From the NCBI GenBank assembly GCA_964411985.1, contig CAYPNF010000059.1:1-45880 (forward strand): a DNA stretch of 45,880 nucleotides. Direction: 5' to 3'. Shown here piece by piece: positions 33,347-41,913 of the stretch (positions are counted from its first letter, which is position 1; each line of letters opens with the position of its first letter). The position numbers and the translations under genes were made by a program. The notes below the pieces were generated by a model that was not told the DNA's origin, did not search any database, and saw only the letters and a list, made by a program, of their open reading frames with translations. The DNA comes from CAYPNF01 sp964411985 (GTDB lineage: Bacteria; Verrucomicrobiota; Verrucomicrobiia; Limisphaerales; J093).

Positions 33347-36085
33347 TTAGGTGCGTCCTTGTCTCCGCGTGGTCCGGGGGGGCTCCACGTTCAGTGGGTG
33401 GCTTGCGGCTTTGGGACGACTCCCTCCCCTGGCTTTCCGAAGTTCGGACGACTGTTTCACTACTTGCCTTTCCAGGCTGGCATGCTTGTCAGACAAGTTG
33501 GCCTCCCTCGCGGTGGCCGTGCTGATGTCCGCGAAGGTGATCACGACGCCGTCAATCAAGTTATCGACCGTGCGATAGGGCATGATCCGTACCGTAAACC
33601 AGCGGCCGTCTTTGGCGCCAATGGATTTCTCCGCGGGAACCAGTGTCTGCAGCACCTCGCGAGCATCTTCCGCCAAACGCGGGTAGTGAAGCTCGGTGGC
33701 TAGATCGGTGATGGGCCGGCCAACGTCGCTCTGAATGAGACTGATGATTCTTGCCGCCTGCGTGGTGAACCGGCGCACCCTGAGTTCTCCGTCCAGGAAG
33801 ACGGTGGCAATGTCCGTGCTGTTGAGCAGGTTCTTCATGTCGTTGTGGGAGCGCGACAACTCGTCCAGCTTTGCCTGCAACTCGGCGTTCAGCGTTTGGA
33901 GTTCCTCGTTCAGGGACTGCATCTCCTCCTTGGAGGTGGTCAGCTCCTCGTTGGTGGACTGGAGTTCCTCATTCGTGGATTGCATTTCCTCGTTCGCGGA
34001 CCGGAGTTCCTCCTGCGAAGTCTGCATCGCCTCACGCGTTGCGGATGTCTCTTTGCGGGCCTCCTGGAGTTGCCGATGCAGTTCTGTGAGCCTGGGTACC
34101 TCGGCGGAGGATCTTCCGGACGCGCTAGCCATCTTGATTGGCACAAGCCTCGGCAAGTCGGTGAACACGATCATCACCAGTCCTTGCAGCAGCCCGGCCT
34201 CTTCAAGGCGCTGAACGGTTACATCCAGCAGCTGTTCCTTGCCATTGCTTTGGACCTTGAGTTGCCTGAGTGTCGCGATTCCCCCCTGTCGGATGACTTT
34301 CTGGAAGGCTTCGCTCAGTTCGTAGCGCAGACCTTCCCGGGCCATGGCAAAGATATTCCAGTTGGCCTTCCCAGCCGCCGGTTCCAGGTAATTTCCCGTA
34401 CGGCCGCTGACATAGAGGATATCGCCTTTGTCGTTGGTGAGCACAGCGGGCGGAGCGTAACGTTGCAGGATCAAACGGTCTGCCAGCGCTTGGAGATTGG
34501 AGGCCGGCTTCGACGCGGATCGCGGTTGCGCTCCCGGGGAGGACGGAGCGCTAAAGGAGGAAGGAAACTCGACCGGTTCGGGTGCCTGCGTCGATTCCCG
34601 GCGTCGAAAGATTCTCGACCGGCCGCCCAGAGGGGCGAACATTGCGCCGAACTCCCCAATCGTTTCCGCACTCCCGAGCAGGAGAATCCCGTCGGGATTC
34701 AGGCTGTAATGGAAAAGGGGAATCAGCTTCCGTTGCAGCTCAGGTGCCAAGTAGATCAGGAGGTTACGGCAGCTCAGAATATCTTGCTTGGTAAACGGCG
34801 GATCCATCACGAGGTTCTGCGTTGCAAAGATCACCATCTCTCGAATCTCCTTGCGCACCCGGTAGCCTCGTGGGTCCTTTTCGAAGAAACGGGCCAACCT
34901 TTCAGGCGAAACGTCGGCGGCGATGTTGGCGGGAAAGATAGCTTGTCGGGCCTTGTCAATGGCGTCGCGATCCAAATCGGTCGCAAAGACTTGCACTCCA
35001 ATGTTCTGTTTTGACTTCGCCTCCCCGACTGCCTCCTTCAGAATCATGGCCAAGGAATAAGCCTCCTCTCCACTGGAACAAGCTGGCACCCAGGCCCGAA
35101 GGGTCTGACCGGCAGGCCGGCGGGCCAGTAGATCAGGGACGACCTCCTTGCTCAGCTGGTCCCAGACGGCGGGATCACGGAAGAAACTCGTCACGCCGAT
35201 CAGGAACTCCTTGAAAAGCAAATCCAACTCCTGTGTGTTCTCCTGCAGATACCGGATATAGGAGGCGATCTTACCAATCTGATGGATGCCCATCCGACGC
35301 TCGATCCGGCGGTAGAGGGTGTTTCGCTTGTAGAGGGAAAAATCGTGACCCGTGCGGCTACGCAGCAAGAGGACCGCCTTTTCCAAAGCACTTTGCGTCT
35401 TCTCGGGCAAAGCCGATTCGGTTCGGGTGGCCTGGGGCCTGCACTGCAGAAAGGAGAGGATCTTCGCCGGCAGCTCGCCCGCCGGAGCCACAATGTCTGC
35501 CAACCCTGCATCGATGGCGCTGCGTGGCATCCCGTCAAATCTCGCGCTCACAGGATCTTGCACCAAAGCCAGCCCCGCCTTTTCCTTAATGGCCCGCAAA
35601 CCCAGGGTGCCGTCGGAACCCATGCCTGAAAGAACCACGCCAATGCTGCGTTCGTGCTGGTCCTGCGCTAGGGAGCGCAGGAAGAAGTCGATGGGAAGCC
35701 GCAATCCTCTCGCCGCGACTGGCTCAAGCAGGTGCAGCACCCCGTGCAGGATGGACATGTTTTTGTTCGGTGGAATGACGTACACGCAGTCTGGCCGGAC
35801 TCTGGTACGGTCCTTGACTTGGCTCACTTTCATGCCGGTGACGCGTTGGAGCAGTCCGGACATGATGCCTTCGCGCGTCGGATCCAAGTGCTGGATGATA
35901 ACAAAACCAATTCCACAGCCAGCCGGCACCTGCGCCAGGAACTGCTCCAATGCCTCGAGCCCCCCAGCGGACGCACCGATTCCGACAACCGGGAACCCCG
36001 CCCCTGGTGAACTCGAAAAGGCCGCCTCATGGTCAGGGTGGGACGGCCTCATCAGCAGACGCTTTGGTGTAGATTTCGCTTTCAT
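33347..36085 (-). CDS. CheB-CheR-PAS fusion protein
   Basis: A 912-aa protein with, in order: a CheB methylesterase domain (catalytic Ser in GIGASAGGLEAL, His in VIIQHLD, Asp in GMGSDGT), a CheR methyltransferase domain (SAM-binding PACSSGEEAYSLAM), a long coiled coil of repeats such as TNEELQSTNEELTTSKEEMQ, and a PAS_10 domain (DIATVFLDGELRVRRFT). ATG 36085 opens a basic start; the frame is open to 36223. Many relatives continue into a histidine kinase; this one stops after the PAS domain, and a separate kinase gene follows after 11 bases. No chemoreceptor is present here, so its substrate is unclear. Confidence 0.93.
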   Translation of the reverse strand: MKAKSTPKRLLMRPSHPDHEAAFSSSPGAGFPVVGIGASAGGLEALEQFLAQVPAGCGIGFVIIQHLDPTREGIMSGLLQRVTGMKVSQVKDRTRVRPDCVYVIPPNKNMSILHGVLHLLEPVAARGLRLPIDFFLRSLAQDQHERSIGVVLSGMGSDGTLGLRAIKEKAGLALVQDPVSARFDGMPRSAIDAGLADIVAPAGELPAKILSFLQCRPQATRTESALPEKTQSALEKAVLLLRSRTGHDFSLYKRNTLYRRIERRMGIHQIGKIASYIRYLQENTQELDLLFKEFLIGVTSFFRDPAVWDQLSKEVVPDLLARRPAGQTLRAWVPACSSGEEAYSLAMILKEAVGEAKSKQNIGVQVFATDLDRDAIDKARQAIFPANIAADVSPERLARFFEKDPRGYRVRKEIREMVIFATQNLVMDPPFTKQDILSCRNLLIYLAPELQRKLIPLFHYSLNPDGILLLGSAETIGEFGAMFAPLGGRSRIFRRRESTQAPEPVEFPSSFSAPSSPGAQPRSASKPASNLQALADRLILQRYAPPAVLTNDKGDILYVSGRTGNYLEPAAGKANWNIFAMAREGLRYELSEAFQKVIRQGGIATLRQLKVQSNGKEQLLDVTVQRLEEAGLLQGLVMIVFTDLPRLVPIKMASASGRSSAEVPRLTELHRQLQEARKETSATREAMQTSQEELRSANEEMQSTNEELQSTNEELTTSKEEMQSLNEELQTLNAELQAKLDELSRSHNDMKNLLNSTDIATVFLDGELRVRRFTTQAARIISLIQSDVGRPITDLATELHYPRLAEDAREVLQTLVPAEKSIGAKDGRWFTVRIMPYRTVDNLIDGVVITFADISTATAREANLSDKHASLERQVVKQSSELRKARGGSRPKAASHPLNVEPPRTTRRQGRT

Positions 36086-36538
36086 GCCCAATTGACTAAA
36101 TGACCCAACCCCGGTCCTTGAGGTGAGGACCCGGCTTCCCATCGGCGGATCGCCTGACCCACCGGTCCCACTTTCGAGCGTGCTCACATCGCCCTGCAAC
36201 CGCCCCCCGCCTCGCTGTCTCAACGCATCCCCCCCGACCGCGGGTCACTGCCCTCTACAACAAGGTGAGGTCGAAAACGTGGCCGACCCTCGGAACAGCT
36301 AGGCCCATGGTGACAGGGGAACCCATAAACATAATCCTACAGTGCCTGGAGCCCGCTGTCTATGAGAGAAAGACCAGATAGAGGCGCCAGAGCCGGGTAT
36401 CACGGGGTTCCGAGATCCTCACGCGTACCGAGGCAGCTGTCGACTCCCCAGCCGCGGGCCGCGCCCGAACCGAAACCAGACGGAAGTAGGGTTTCACCCC
36501 ATTGCGACCGATGTGCTTCCAGGCTCAATTAGTAATCA
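36086..36538. other. Intergenic stretch upstream of the CheB-CheR gene
   Basis: About 450 bases between the divergent starts of the CheB-CheR gene and the entericidin-like gene. I see no gene, repeat or clear promoter boxes. It probably holds the promoters of both. Confidence 0.4.
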
Positions 36539-36694
36539 ATGAATGCAAACCAACTCATGCTGCTGCGGAGGTTCCTCCTCCTCTTTCTTGTGACCATCCT
36601 CCTGGCCAGTGCCGGCATCGGCTGCAATACCGCCAATGGTTTCGGCAAGGACATGGAAAAGGCGGGCGAGAAGATCCAGGATGGAACCAAGTAG
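36539..36694 (+). CDS. Entericidin-like lipoprotein
   Basis: A 51-aa protein missing from usual ORF lists. A hydrophobic signal (RRFLLLFLVTILLASAG) ends in a lipobox-like IGC, so Cys29 would be lipid-modified. The mature part CNTANGFGKDMEKAGEKIQD matches the short helical entericidin A/B tail (CNT-x-x-G-x-G-x-D). In Escherichia coli, EcnA and EcnB act as an antidote/toxin pair at the membrane; single copies are common elsewhere and their role is unclear. The start is ATG 36539 or the in-frame ATG at 36557; neither has a good ribosome site. No second entericidin gene is adjacent. Confidence 0.82.
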   Translation: MNANQLMLLRRFLLLFLVTILLASAGIGCNTANGFGKDMEKAGEKIQDGTK

Positions 36695-36852
36695 CTTTTC
36701 GGCTGGGACGGCAAACCGAACCTATAACCACGGGTACGGCAATGGTATTGACAGGTCGCTCCTCACCTGGGTGACTTCGCCAACTGCTTTCCTAGAGGCC
36801 TGACACCGCGCGTGGCTGGGAGCAGGCCGATGAGACTCGACTGGAGCATCGT

Positions 36853-38196
36853 GTGGACAAATCTCACCAGCAAGCTGTGAAACGTGGCAAGAAGCTATCT
36901 CTGGCACTTCGCCTGGGTGGGATGGTTCTGGGTGGAGTGCTGATCCTATTTCTATTTGGTGCGACAATCCTCAACCGGTTCGGCAAACCCAAGGTGGAGC
37001 GCGCGTTTTCAGAGGCTTTCCCGCGATATGCGTTGCGGATGGACAGACTGGATTACTCAATCCGATCCAACCGGTGGGTCGCTCGAGCCGTCAACATCAG
37101 TGGGAACCATCTAACGTTGAAGGCGGAAAGCGTTGCCTTGACAGGCATCCGCTGGAGACAATGGTTAACCGGATCGGGGACTTTGGCTGAGAACCTCGCA
37201 AAGGCCAGTCTCGATGCCTCGAGACTGGTTGCTGAATTCCCGCAGGTAAGGTACGCGATCCACTGCGGCCGAGTGCGCGCGGAGGTGGCTGCTTCTGAAC
37301 TCTTGGCAGAAGAAACTGAACTTCGTCCCCTGGTGGGGGACGAGGAGTTTTTCGGATCGCGTTCGAATCGAACGACGCGGTTTCATGTAGTGGTGCCAGA
37401 GTGCAGGATCTCGGGTTTAGAGTATGCAGAGTTGTTGGATAGAACGCGGTTCAAGGCCTCGTCGATCACCTTGGCCCGTCCCTCCCTGGATGCTCTGGTG
37501 AATTGTGACAAACCGTCGGCCCCGTTTGTGAAGAGTCCGATGATGGTGCATGAGGCACTCGCCGCCATTCCTCAGCCGCTCGAGGTGGATAGGCTCAGCA
37601 TCACGGACGCCCAACTCACCTACCGCGAAAGAGTCCTCCCCGGAGCGTTGACCTTCGGGGCGGTAAATCTGTCAGTCCTGGGCATTGCAAACCAGGGGAG
37701 CACCAACGCCTTCATCCAACTCCAAGGCCAGGGAAACCTCATGAATGCCGGAACCATGAAGGTGTCCATGGCCATTCCAGTCGCTTTGCCCGAGCTCTCG
37801 CTGCGGTATTCTGGAAGTCTCAGTGGAATGAACTTGGACTGTCTTAACGCTTTCCTGGACCTTGCCCAACACACGCGGATCACGTCAGGCACCGTGCAAG
37901 AGGCGGCATTCGAAATCGAGGTGACCGCCGGCCAGGCTCGTGGTCGTGTGCAGGCGACCTACCGCGACTTGAAGATCGCGGTTCTGGATAAGAGGACGGG
38001 TGCGCAGACAGGATTCGAGAATCGCCTCTCCTCCCTTCTGGCGAATGTGTTCAAAGTCCGCAATTCCAATGGTCCGATTGCATCAGGCCATAGGAAGGAG
38101 GGGAAGGTAGATTACGCCAGAGTCCCAGAGGACGAATTCCTCCAGTTTGCGTGGTGCGCGCTCCGAAGCGGTGTCTTGGACGTGATCAGCCACTGA
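36853..38196 (+). CDS. AsmA-like/DUF748 membrane-anchored protein
   Basis: A 447-aa protein. A basic N-terminus and one membrane helix (GGMVLGGVLILFLFGATIL) are followed by a long beta-rich periplasmic domain with repeated hydrophobic strands (MDRLDYSIRSNRWVARAVNI, LPELSLRYSGSLSGMNLDCL), which resembles the AsmA/DUF748 repeat group of envelope proteins thought to help lipid transport. GTG 36853 is chosen because GGAG lies six bases upstream; a second GTG (36877) is possible. I infer the family from pattern and layout, not from a strong motif. It is convergent with the kinase gene that ends at 38234. Confidence 0.6.
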   Translation: MDKSHQQAVKRGKKLSLALRLGGMVLGGVLILFLFGATILNRFGKPKVERAFSEAFPRYALRMDRLDYSIRSNRWVARAVNISGNHLTLKAESVALTGIRWRQWLTGSGTLAENLAKASLDASRLVAEFPQVRYAIHCGRVRAEVAASELLAEETELRPLVGDEEFFGSRSNRTTRFHVVVPECRISGLEYAELLDRTRFKASSITLARPSLDALVNCDKPSAPFVKSPMMVHEALAAIPQPLEVDRLSITDAQLTYRERVLPGALTFGAVNLSVLGIANQGSTNAFIQLQGQGNLMNAGTMKVSMAIPVALPELSLRYSGSLSGMNLDCLNAFLDLAQHTRITSGTVQEAAFEIEVTAGQARGRVQATYRDLKIAVLDKRTGAQTGFENRLSSLLANVFKVRNSNGPIASGHRKEGKVDYARVPEDEFLQFAWCALRSGVLDVISH

Positions 38197-38233
38197 ACCG
38201 GGATGCTCACCAACAGTTATTAGCGGGGATTCA

Positions 38234-39454
38234 TCAGATGGTCCGTTTAGGCGTGTTCGCACCTGGCTGCAGAGGGATGGTCACTCCCACTTCCGTGCCG
38301 GATCCGGGCGAGGATCGGATGGTAAGGGTACCCCGCACATAATTGGCTCTCTCGCGCATGCCGAGCAGCCCGAGGCCTCGTCCGCCGGTTCGCCCCGTAC
38401 CCTGATAAACCGGGTGGAAGCCAATTCCGTCATCTCGAATCCTCAGCTCAATCACGTCGCGGCGCTGCCGAATGGCCAGCACAACCTTTTGGGCTCGCGC
38501 ATGTTCTTCCACGTTCTTCAGGGACTCCTGAAGAATGCGGTAGAGGGCGAGTTCCGTATCAGCGGGCAACCGTTTGGTTAAATGGGAACAGGACAGTGCC
38601 ACCCCTATTTTCGTACGGTGTGCAAACTCTTTGGCGACCTGACGCAGGACCACTTCCAAGCCAAGCTCCTCCAACACCCCGGGCCGGAGATTGCGAGAGA
38701 TGCGTTCGACTTCGTCCGCAGCCTGGCCCACCATCCGGCCCAGTGCGATCACGGCCGACTTTGCGGGTCTGCGGTGGCGCGAAAGCTGATTTACCAGCGT
38801 CTGACTGCGGACGAAGATGGCACACAGGAGTTGGGTGATGTGATCGTGCAACTCACGCGCGATTCGTCCCCGTTCCACCTCCTGGGCCTGTAACAATCGA
38901 TGGGACAACTCCCGCATGAGCCCCTCAGCACGCTGTGCCTCCGTCATGTCGCTCACCACCATGCCAATGACCTCCATGCGGGCTCCCCGCCCGGGCACTC
39001 GACGAATGGAGACTTGGACGGGTGTGGTGGAACTGCCAGCACCCTGCAGAACCGTTTGCATGGTTGAACCGCATTTACCCTCCTTCTTGAACATCGAATT
39101 CAACGCGGCCTGCTGGGCTAGGGGGAGAAAACGCTGAAAAGAAGAGCCTATCACCCGCTTCAGGGGGCATTCCACCATCGCGGCGAAGCGTTGGTTGCTA
39201 TAGAGTATCATCCCCTGGGGAGTCAACGTCAGCGCTCCCTCGTTCATGGATTCGATGAGGACGCGGTAGGCGTGATCAGCCCCTTCGAGCGTGAAGGTCT
39301 GCGGACCCTCACGGCCAGTCATCACCAGCGCGTCGACTTGCCCGGTCCGTATCGCGTTGAGGGTCTCCTCTGCCTCGGCAAGGCGTAGGCGAAGCTCGGC
39401 GATGCCGCGAGGGGGGGGATGAAGTCGGGGGCGTTGTCCAATGGAAGAGGTCAC
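38234..39454 (-). CDS. PAS-domain histidine kinase of the kai operon
   Basis: A 406-aa soluble kinase. An N-terminal helix is followed by a PAS domain (YRVLIESMNEGALTLTPQGM) and a HisKA_3-type kinase with phospho-acceptor His in IARELHDHITQLL and an ATPase domain ending RGLGLLGMRERANYVRG. The start is GTG 39454: its GTGA overlaps the stop codon of the upstream kaiB gene by four bases, so translation is coupled. In known clock-like systems a histidine kinase receives KaiC/KaiB state; here it is the last gene of the kai operon, which makes it a candidate output kinase. No membrane helix is present. Confidence 0.93.
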   Translation of the reverse strand: MTSSIGQRPRLHPPPRGIAELRLRLAEAEETLNAIRTGQVDALVMTGREGPQTFTLEGADHAYRVLIESMNEGALTLTPQGMILYSNQRFAAMVECPLKRVIGSSFQRFLPLAQQAALNSMFKKEGKCGSTMQTVLQGAGSSTTPVQVSIRRVPGRGARMEVIGMVVSDMTEAQRAEGLMRELSHRLLQAQEVERGRIARELHDHITQLLCAIFVRSQTLVNQLSRHRRPAKSAVIALGRMVGQAADEVERISRNLRPGVLEELGLEVVLRQVAKEFAHRTKIGVALSCSHLTKRLPADTELALYRILQESLKNVEEHARAQKVVLAIRQRRDVIELRIRDDGIGFHPVYQGTGRTGGRGLGLLGMRERANYVRGTLTIRSSPGSGTEVGVTIPLQPGANTPKRTI

Positions 39455-39804
39455 CGCCTAGCCTTCCCTTTCGTACCCACATCCAACCCGACAAACAGAC
39501 CCTTGGTGCTGGCCAAGCTTCCGATGAGCCGGCGCACCGGGCGAGGAAGTTCCCTCACCAGCGTCGGAGTGGCGACGATCTGTCCGTCGCGCGCTAGTAT
39601 GGGCTGCTGATAGACGTCGATGACCTCGAGGTCGAAGTTGCTGCCGAGCTTGCTCTTGCACAGTTGCCGGGCACGCACAATCGCCTGTCGGGATCGATCG
39701 GACGCCCCCGCCACATAAAGTCGCAATACGTACCTGTTCGCGGCCTGTGCGGACAGGGCTTCTTCGAACGCCTGGGTAGTCGAATGAATTGTGGGCGATT
39801 TCAC
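39451..39804 (-). CDS. kaiB: KaiB-like protein (second copy, divergent)
   Basis: A 117-aa thioredoxin-like KaiB-fold protein: YVLRLYVAGASDRSRQAIVR, LEVIDVYQQPILARDGQIVA, TPTLVRELPRPVRRLIGSLA and GLFVGLDV. The core is full length, with an extra N-terminal 25 residues. The GDLSD segment of classical KaiB reads GSLAS here, so it is diverged from the first copy (39819-40145). KaiB binds KaiC and recruits kinases in clocks. It is followed by a kinase gene with a 4-bp overlap and starts 14 bases after the first kaiB. Confidence 0.9.
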   Translation of the reverse strand: MKSPTIHSTTQAFEEALSAQAANRYVLRLYVAGASDRSRQAIVRARQLCKSKLGSNFDLEVIDVYQQPILARDGQIVATPTLVRELPRPVRRLIGSLASTKGLFVGLDVGTKGKARR

Positions 39805-39818
39805 ATGTATTCGTCCGG

Positions 39819-40145
39819 TTAGGTGGCCGTGCGCAAATCCAACCCAACCAGCACGCTCTCGGTGTCGGACAGGTCGCCGATGATCTTCCGCATGGGGTGA
39901 GGCAGTTTGCGCACCAGAGTAGGAATGGCCAGAATCTGGTCACCCTTGGAAAGCTGGGGATGTTCCAACAGGTCAACGACCTCGATCCGATAGCGACCTT
40001 CCAGATGGGTTTCACATATGGCTTTCAGGTTCGAGAACGCGGTCAGCGATCTGGGGGTCTGCCCAGCCACATAGAGACGCAGTCGCCAGAGTGTGGTCGG
40101 TGGTGAAACCGAGTTGGAGGTAAGTTTCTTCTTGGTGGTCTTCAT
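39819..40145 (-). CDS. kaiB: KaiB protein (first copy)
   Basis: A 108-aa protein very close to canonical KaiB: WRLRLYVAGQTPRSLTAF, IEVVDLLEHPQLSKGDQILA, IPTLVRKLPHPMRKIIGDLS and ESVLVGLDL. ATG 40145 overlaps the kaiC stop by four bases (ATGA), so translation is coupled; the frame is open to 40214 within kaiC. KaiB binds the KaiC hexamer's CI ring after a fold switch. It is probably the main KaiC partner in this operon. Confidence 0.95.
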   Translation of the reverse strand: MKTTKKKLTSNSVSPPTTLWRLRLYVAGQTPRSLTAFSNLKAICETHLEGRYRIEVVDLLEHPQLSKGDQILAIPTLVRKLPHPMRKIIGDLSDTESVLVGLDLRTAT

Positions 40146-41890
40146 GCTTTGTTCCTCGGCGCAGGACGCACCCGATGTTGGACCGGCGATGGAGCCTCTG
40201 CCTGTCGCAAGCAACCCAAGGCCGTCTCGGAGGTTTTCAGTATGCGACCTCGCGCTCCTACCTGTGCATCCATGAGGCGAAGTTCTTCGATACTGGCCTG
40301 CTGTTCGGATTGCAGCCCCTCGATCTCCCTTCCGAGGGCTGCCCGCTTGCGCACCAGTTCCCGCCGGTTGCGGGCGGACTCCTGCCGGATGGCCTGCGTT
40401 TCCGCCTTTTCCCGGGTGGCCTGCGCCACACGGGAAGCCCCGGTTAACACGCCGCTGGGACCGATGTAGGCGTCCACGAGGTCGATACCATGGTCGGAAA
40501 TGAGGAATTCACGAACTTGGTTGGAGTGCGCCATTCCGCGCGCTTTCAAAACATACAACATCCGGTTGCGCTCACCGTTCCCTTCAAGATCTTGTAATAA
40601 CAGCCAGGAATCCATCAGCGAAGACATGGCTATTTCACTTTGTTGCAGGGGGTGACCGCCATGGGTCAGACTGGTAAACAGCGAAGTGACCTGTCCACCC
40701 TTCAAGAAGTCGATCAATCGGGTCACCATCCCTTTGGTTTCGTTGTCGGTGCCCGCCGTCAACAGGCTAGTGATGGGATCCACCACCACGACACTAGGGC
40801 GGAAAGTGGCGATCTCCTTGAACATGGTAGCCAAATGCATCTCCAGGCCGCACAGCGTGGGTCTCGCGGCGTGAAACCGCAGCACATCACGGTGGACCCA
40901 CGGCTCAAGCCGCAGACCGATGGAGCGCATATTCCGGGTGATTTGATTGGGGGATTCCTCGAACGAGAAAAACAGCACCCGATCCCCGCGACTCGCAGCG
41001 GCCTGGGCAAAACAAGCGGCAACACTGGTCTTGCCGGTGCCCGGCGTGCCCGTGAGCAGAATACTGCTGCCGCGAAAGAAGCCGCGCCCTCCCAGCATCA
41101 CATCGAGTCGGGGAATCCCCGTCGAGATCCGTTCACGCGAAACCTGGTGGTTCAGCCCGAGCGAAGTGATGGGCATCACGCTCAGACCCTTGTCGCCGAT
41201 GAGGAAGGGAAACTCGTTGGTGCCATGCAGAGCCCCACGGTATTTGACCACGCGCAGGTGCCGCGTGGCTATTTGATCCTTAACCCGGTGGTCGAGGAGG
41301 ATCACACAGTCGGATACGTACTCCTCCAAGCCGTGGCGAGTGAGCTGTTCACGCCCGCGTTCGGCAGTGATGAGCGAGGTGACTCCTTTATCCTTGAGCC
41401 AGCGGAAAAGTCGGCGCAACTCAGCGCGCAGGATCGCCTCGTTGGGCAATCCGGCAAAGAGCGCTTCGAGGGTGTCCAGCACCACGCGACGGGCACCGAT
41501 GGAATCAATCGCATGGTTGAGCCGCACGAATAGCCCTTCCAGGTCATACTCGCCTGTCTCCTGGATTTCACTCCTCTCGATGTGCACGTATTCGAGCGCG
41601 AGTTTCTTCCGCCGCACCAGACCAGCCAGATCAAATCCGAGCGACGCGACGTTCGCCTTCAACTCGGCCTCCGTCTCCTCGAATGACATGAAGACCCCCG
41701 GGTCCCCCGACTGCGCCGCGCCGCGCACCAGGAATTCCAAAGCAAACAGGGTCTTCCCGCAACCCGCCCCTCCGCACACGAGGGTGGGCCGACCACGCGG
41801 CAGCCCCCCCCCTGTGATTTCATCAAGGCCTTGAATGCCCGTTGGACACTTAGGTAGAGGTGCTCCGTTTTTCATCAGTTGTGTGTTCAT
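40142..41890 (-). CDS. kaiC: KaiC-type circadian-clock ATPase
   Basis: A 582-aa protein with two RecA-like domains. CI has the P-loop GGAGCGKT (about residues 40-47) and the glutamates in MSFEETEAEL; CII has GTPGTGKT (about 281-288) and FSFEESPNQI. In CII the phosphorylation pair S431/T432 of Synechococcus KaiC aligns with Ser423-Ser424 (AMSSLMDS), so both sites can be phosphorylated. After residue 500 there is an 80-residue coiled coil (ATREKAETQAIRQESARNRR), longer than in cyanobacterial KaiC, which may replace or alter the A-loop control. No kaiA is present. It begins 23 bases after the upstream kinase gene. Confidence 0.95.
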   Translation of the reverse strand: MNTQLMKNGAPLPKCPTGIQGLDEITGGGLPRGRPTLVCGGAGCGKTLFALEFLVRGAAQSGDPGVFMSFEETEAELKANVASLGFDLAGLVRRKKLALEYVHIERSEIQETGEYDLEGLFVRLNHAIDSIGARRVVLDTLEALFAGLPNEAILRAELRRLFRWLKDKGVTSLITAERGREQLTRHGLEEYVSDCVILLDHRVKDQIATRHLRVVKYRGALHGTNEFPFLIGDKGLSVMPITSLGLNHQVSRERISTGIPRLDVMLGGRGFFRGSSILLTGTPGTGKTSVAACFAQAAASRGDRVLFFSFEESPNQITRNMRSIGLRLEPWVHRDVLRFHAARPTLCGLEMHLATMFKEIATFRPSVVVVDPITSLLTAGTDNETKGMVTRLIDFLKGGQVTSLFTSLTHGGHPLQQSEIAMSSLMDSWLLLQDLEGNGERNRMLYVLKARGMAHSNQVREFLISDHGIDLVDAYIGPSGVLTGASRVAQATREKAETQAIRQESARNRRELVRKRAALGREIEGLQSEQQASIEELRLMDAQVGARGRILKTSETALGCLRQAEAPSPVQHRVRPAPRNKA

Positions 41891-41913
41891 GGGTTTCCGC
41901 TACAGTGGCCATA

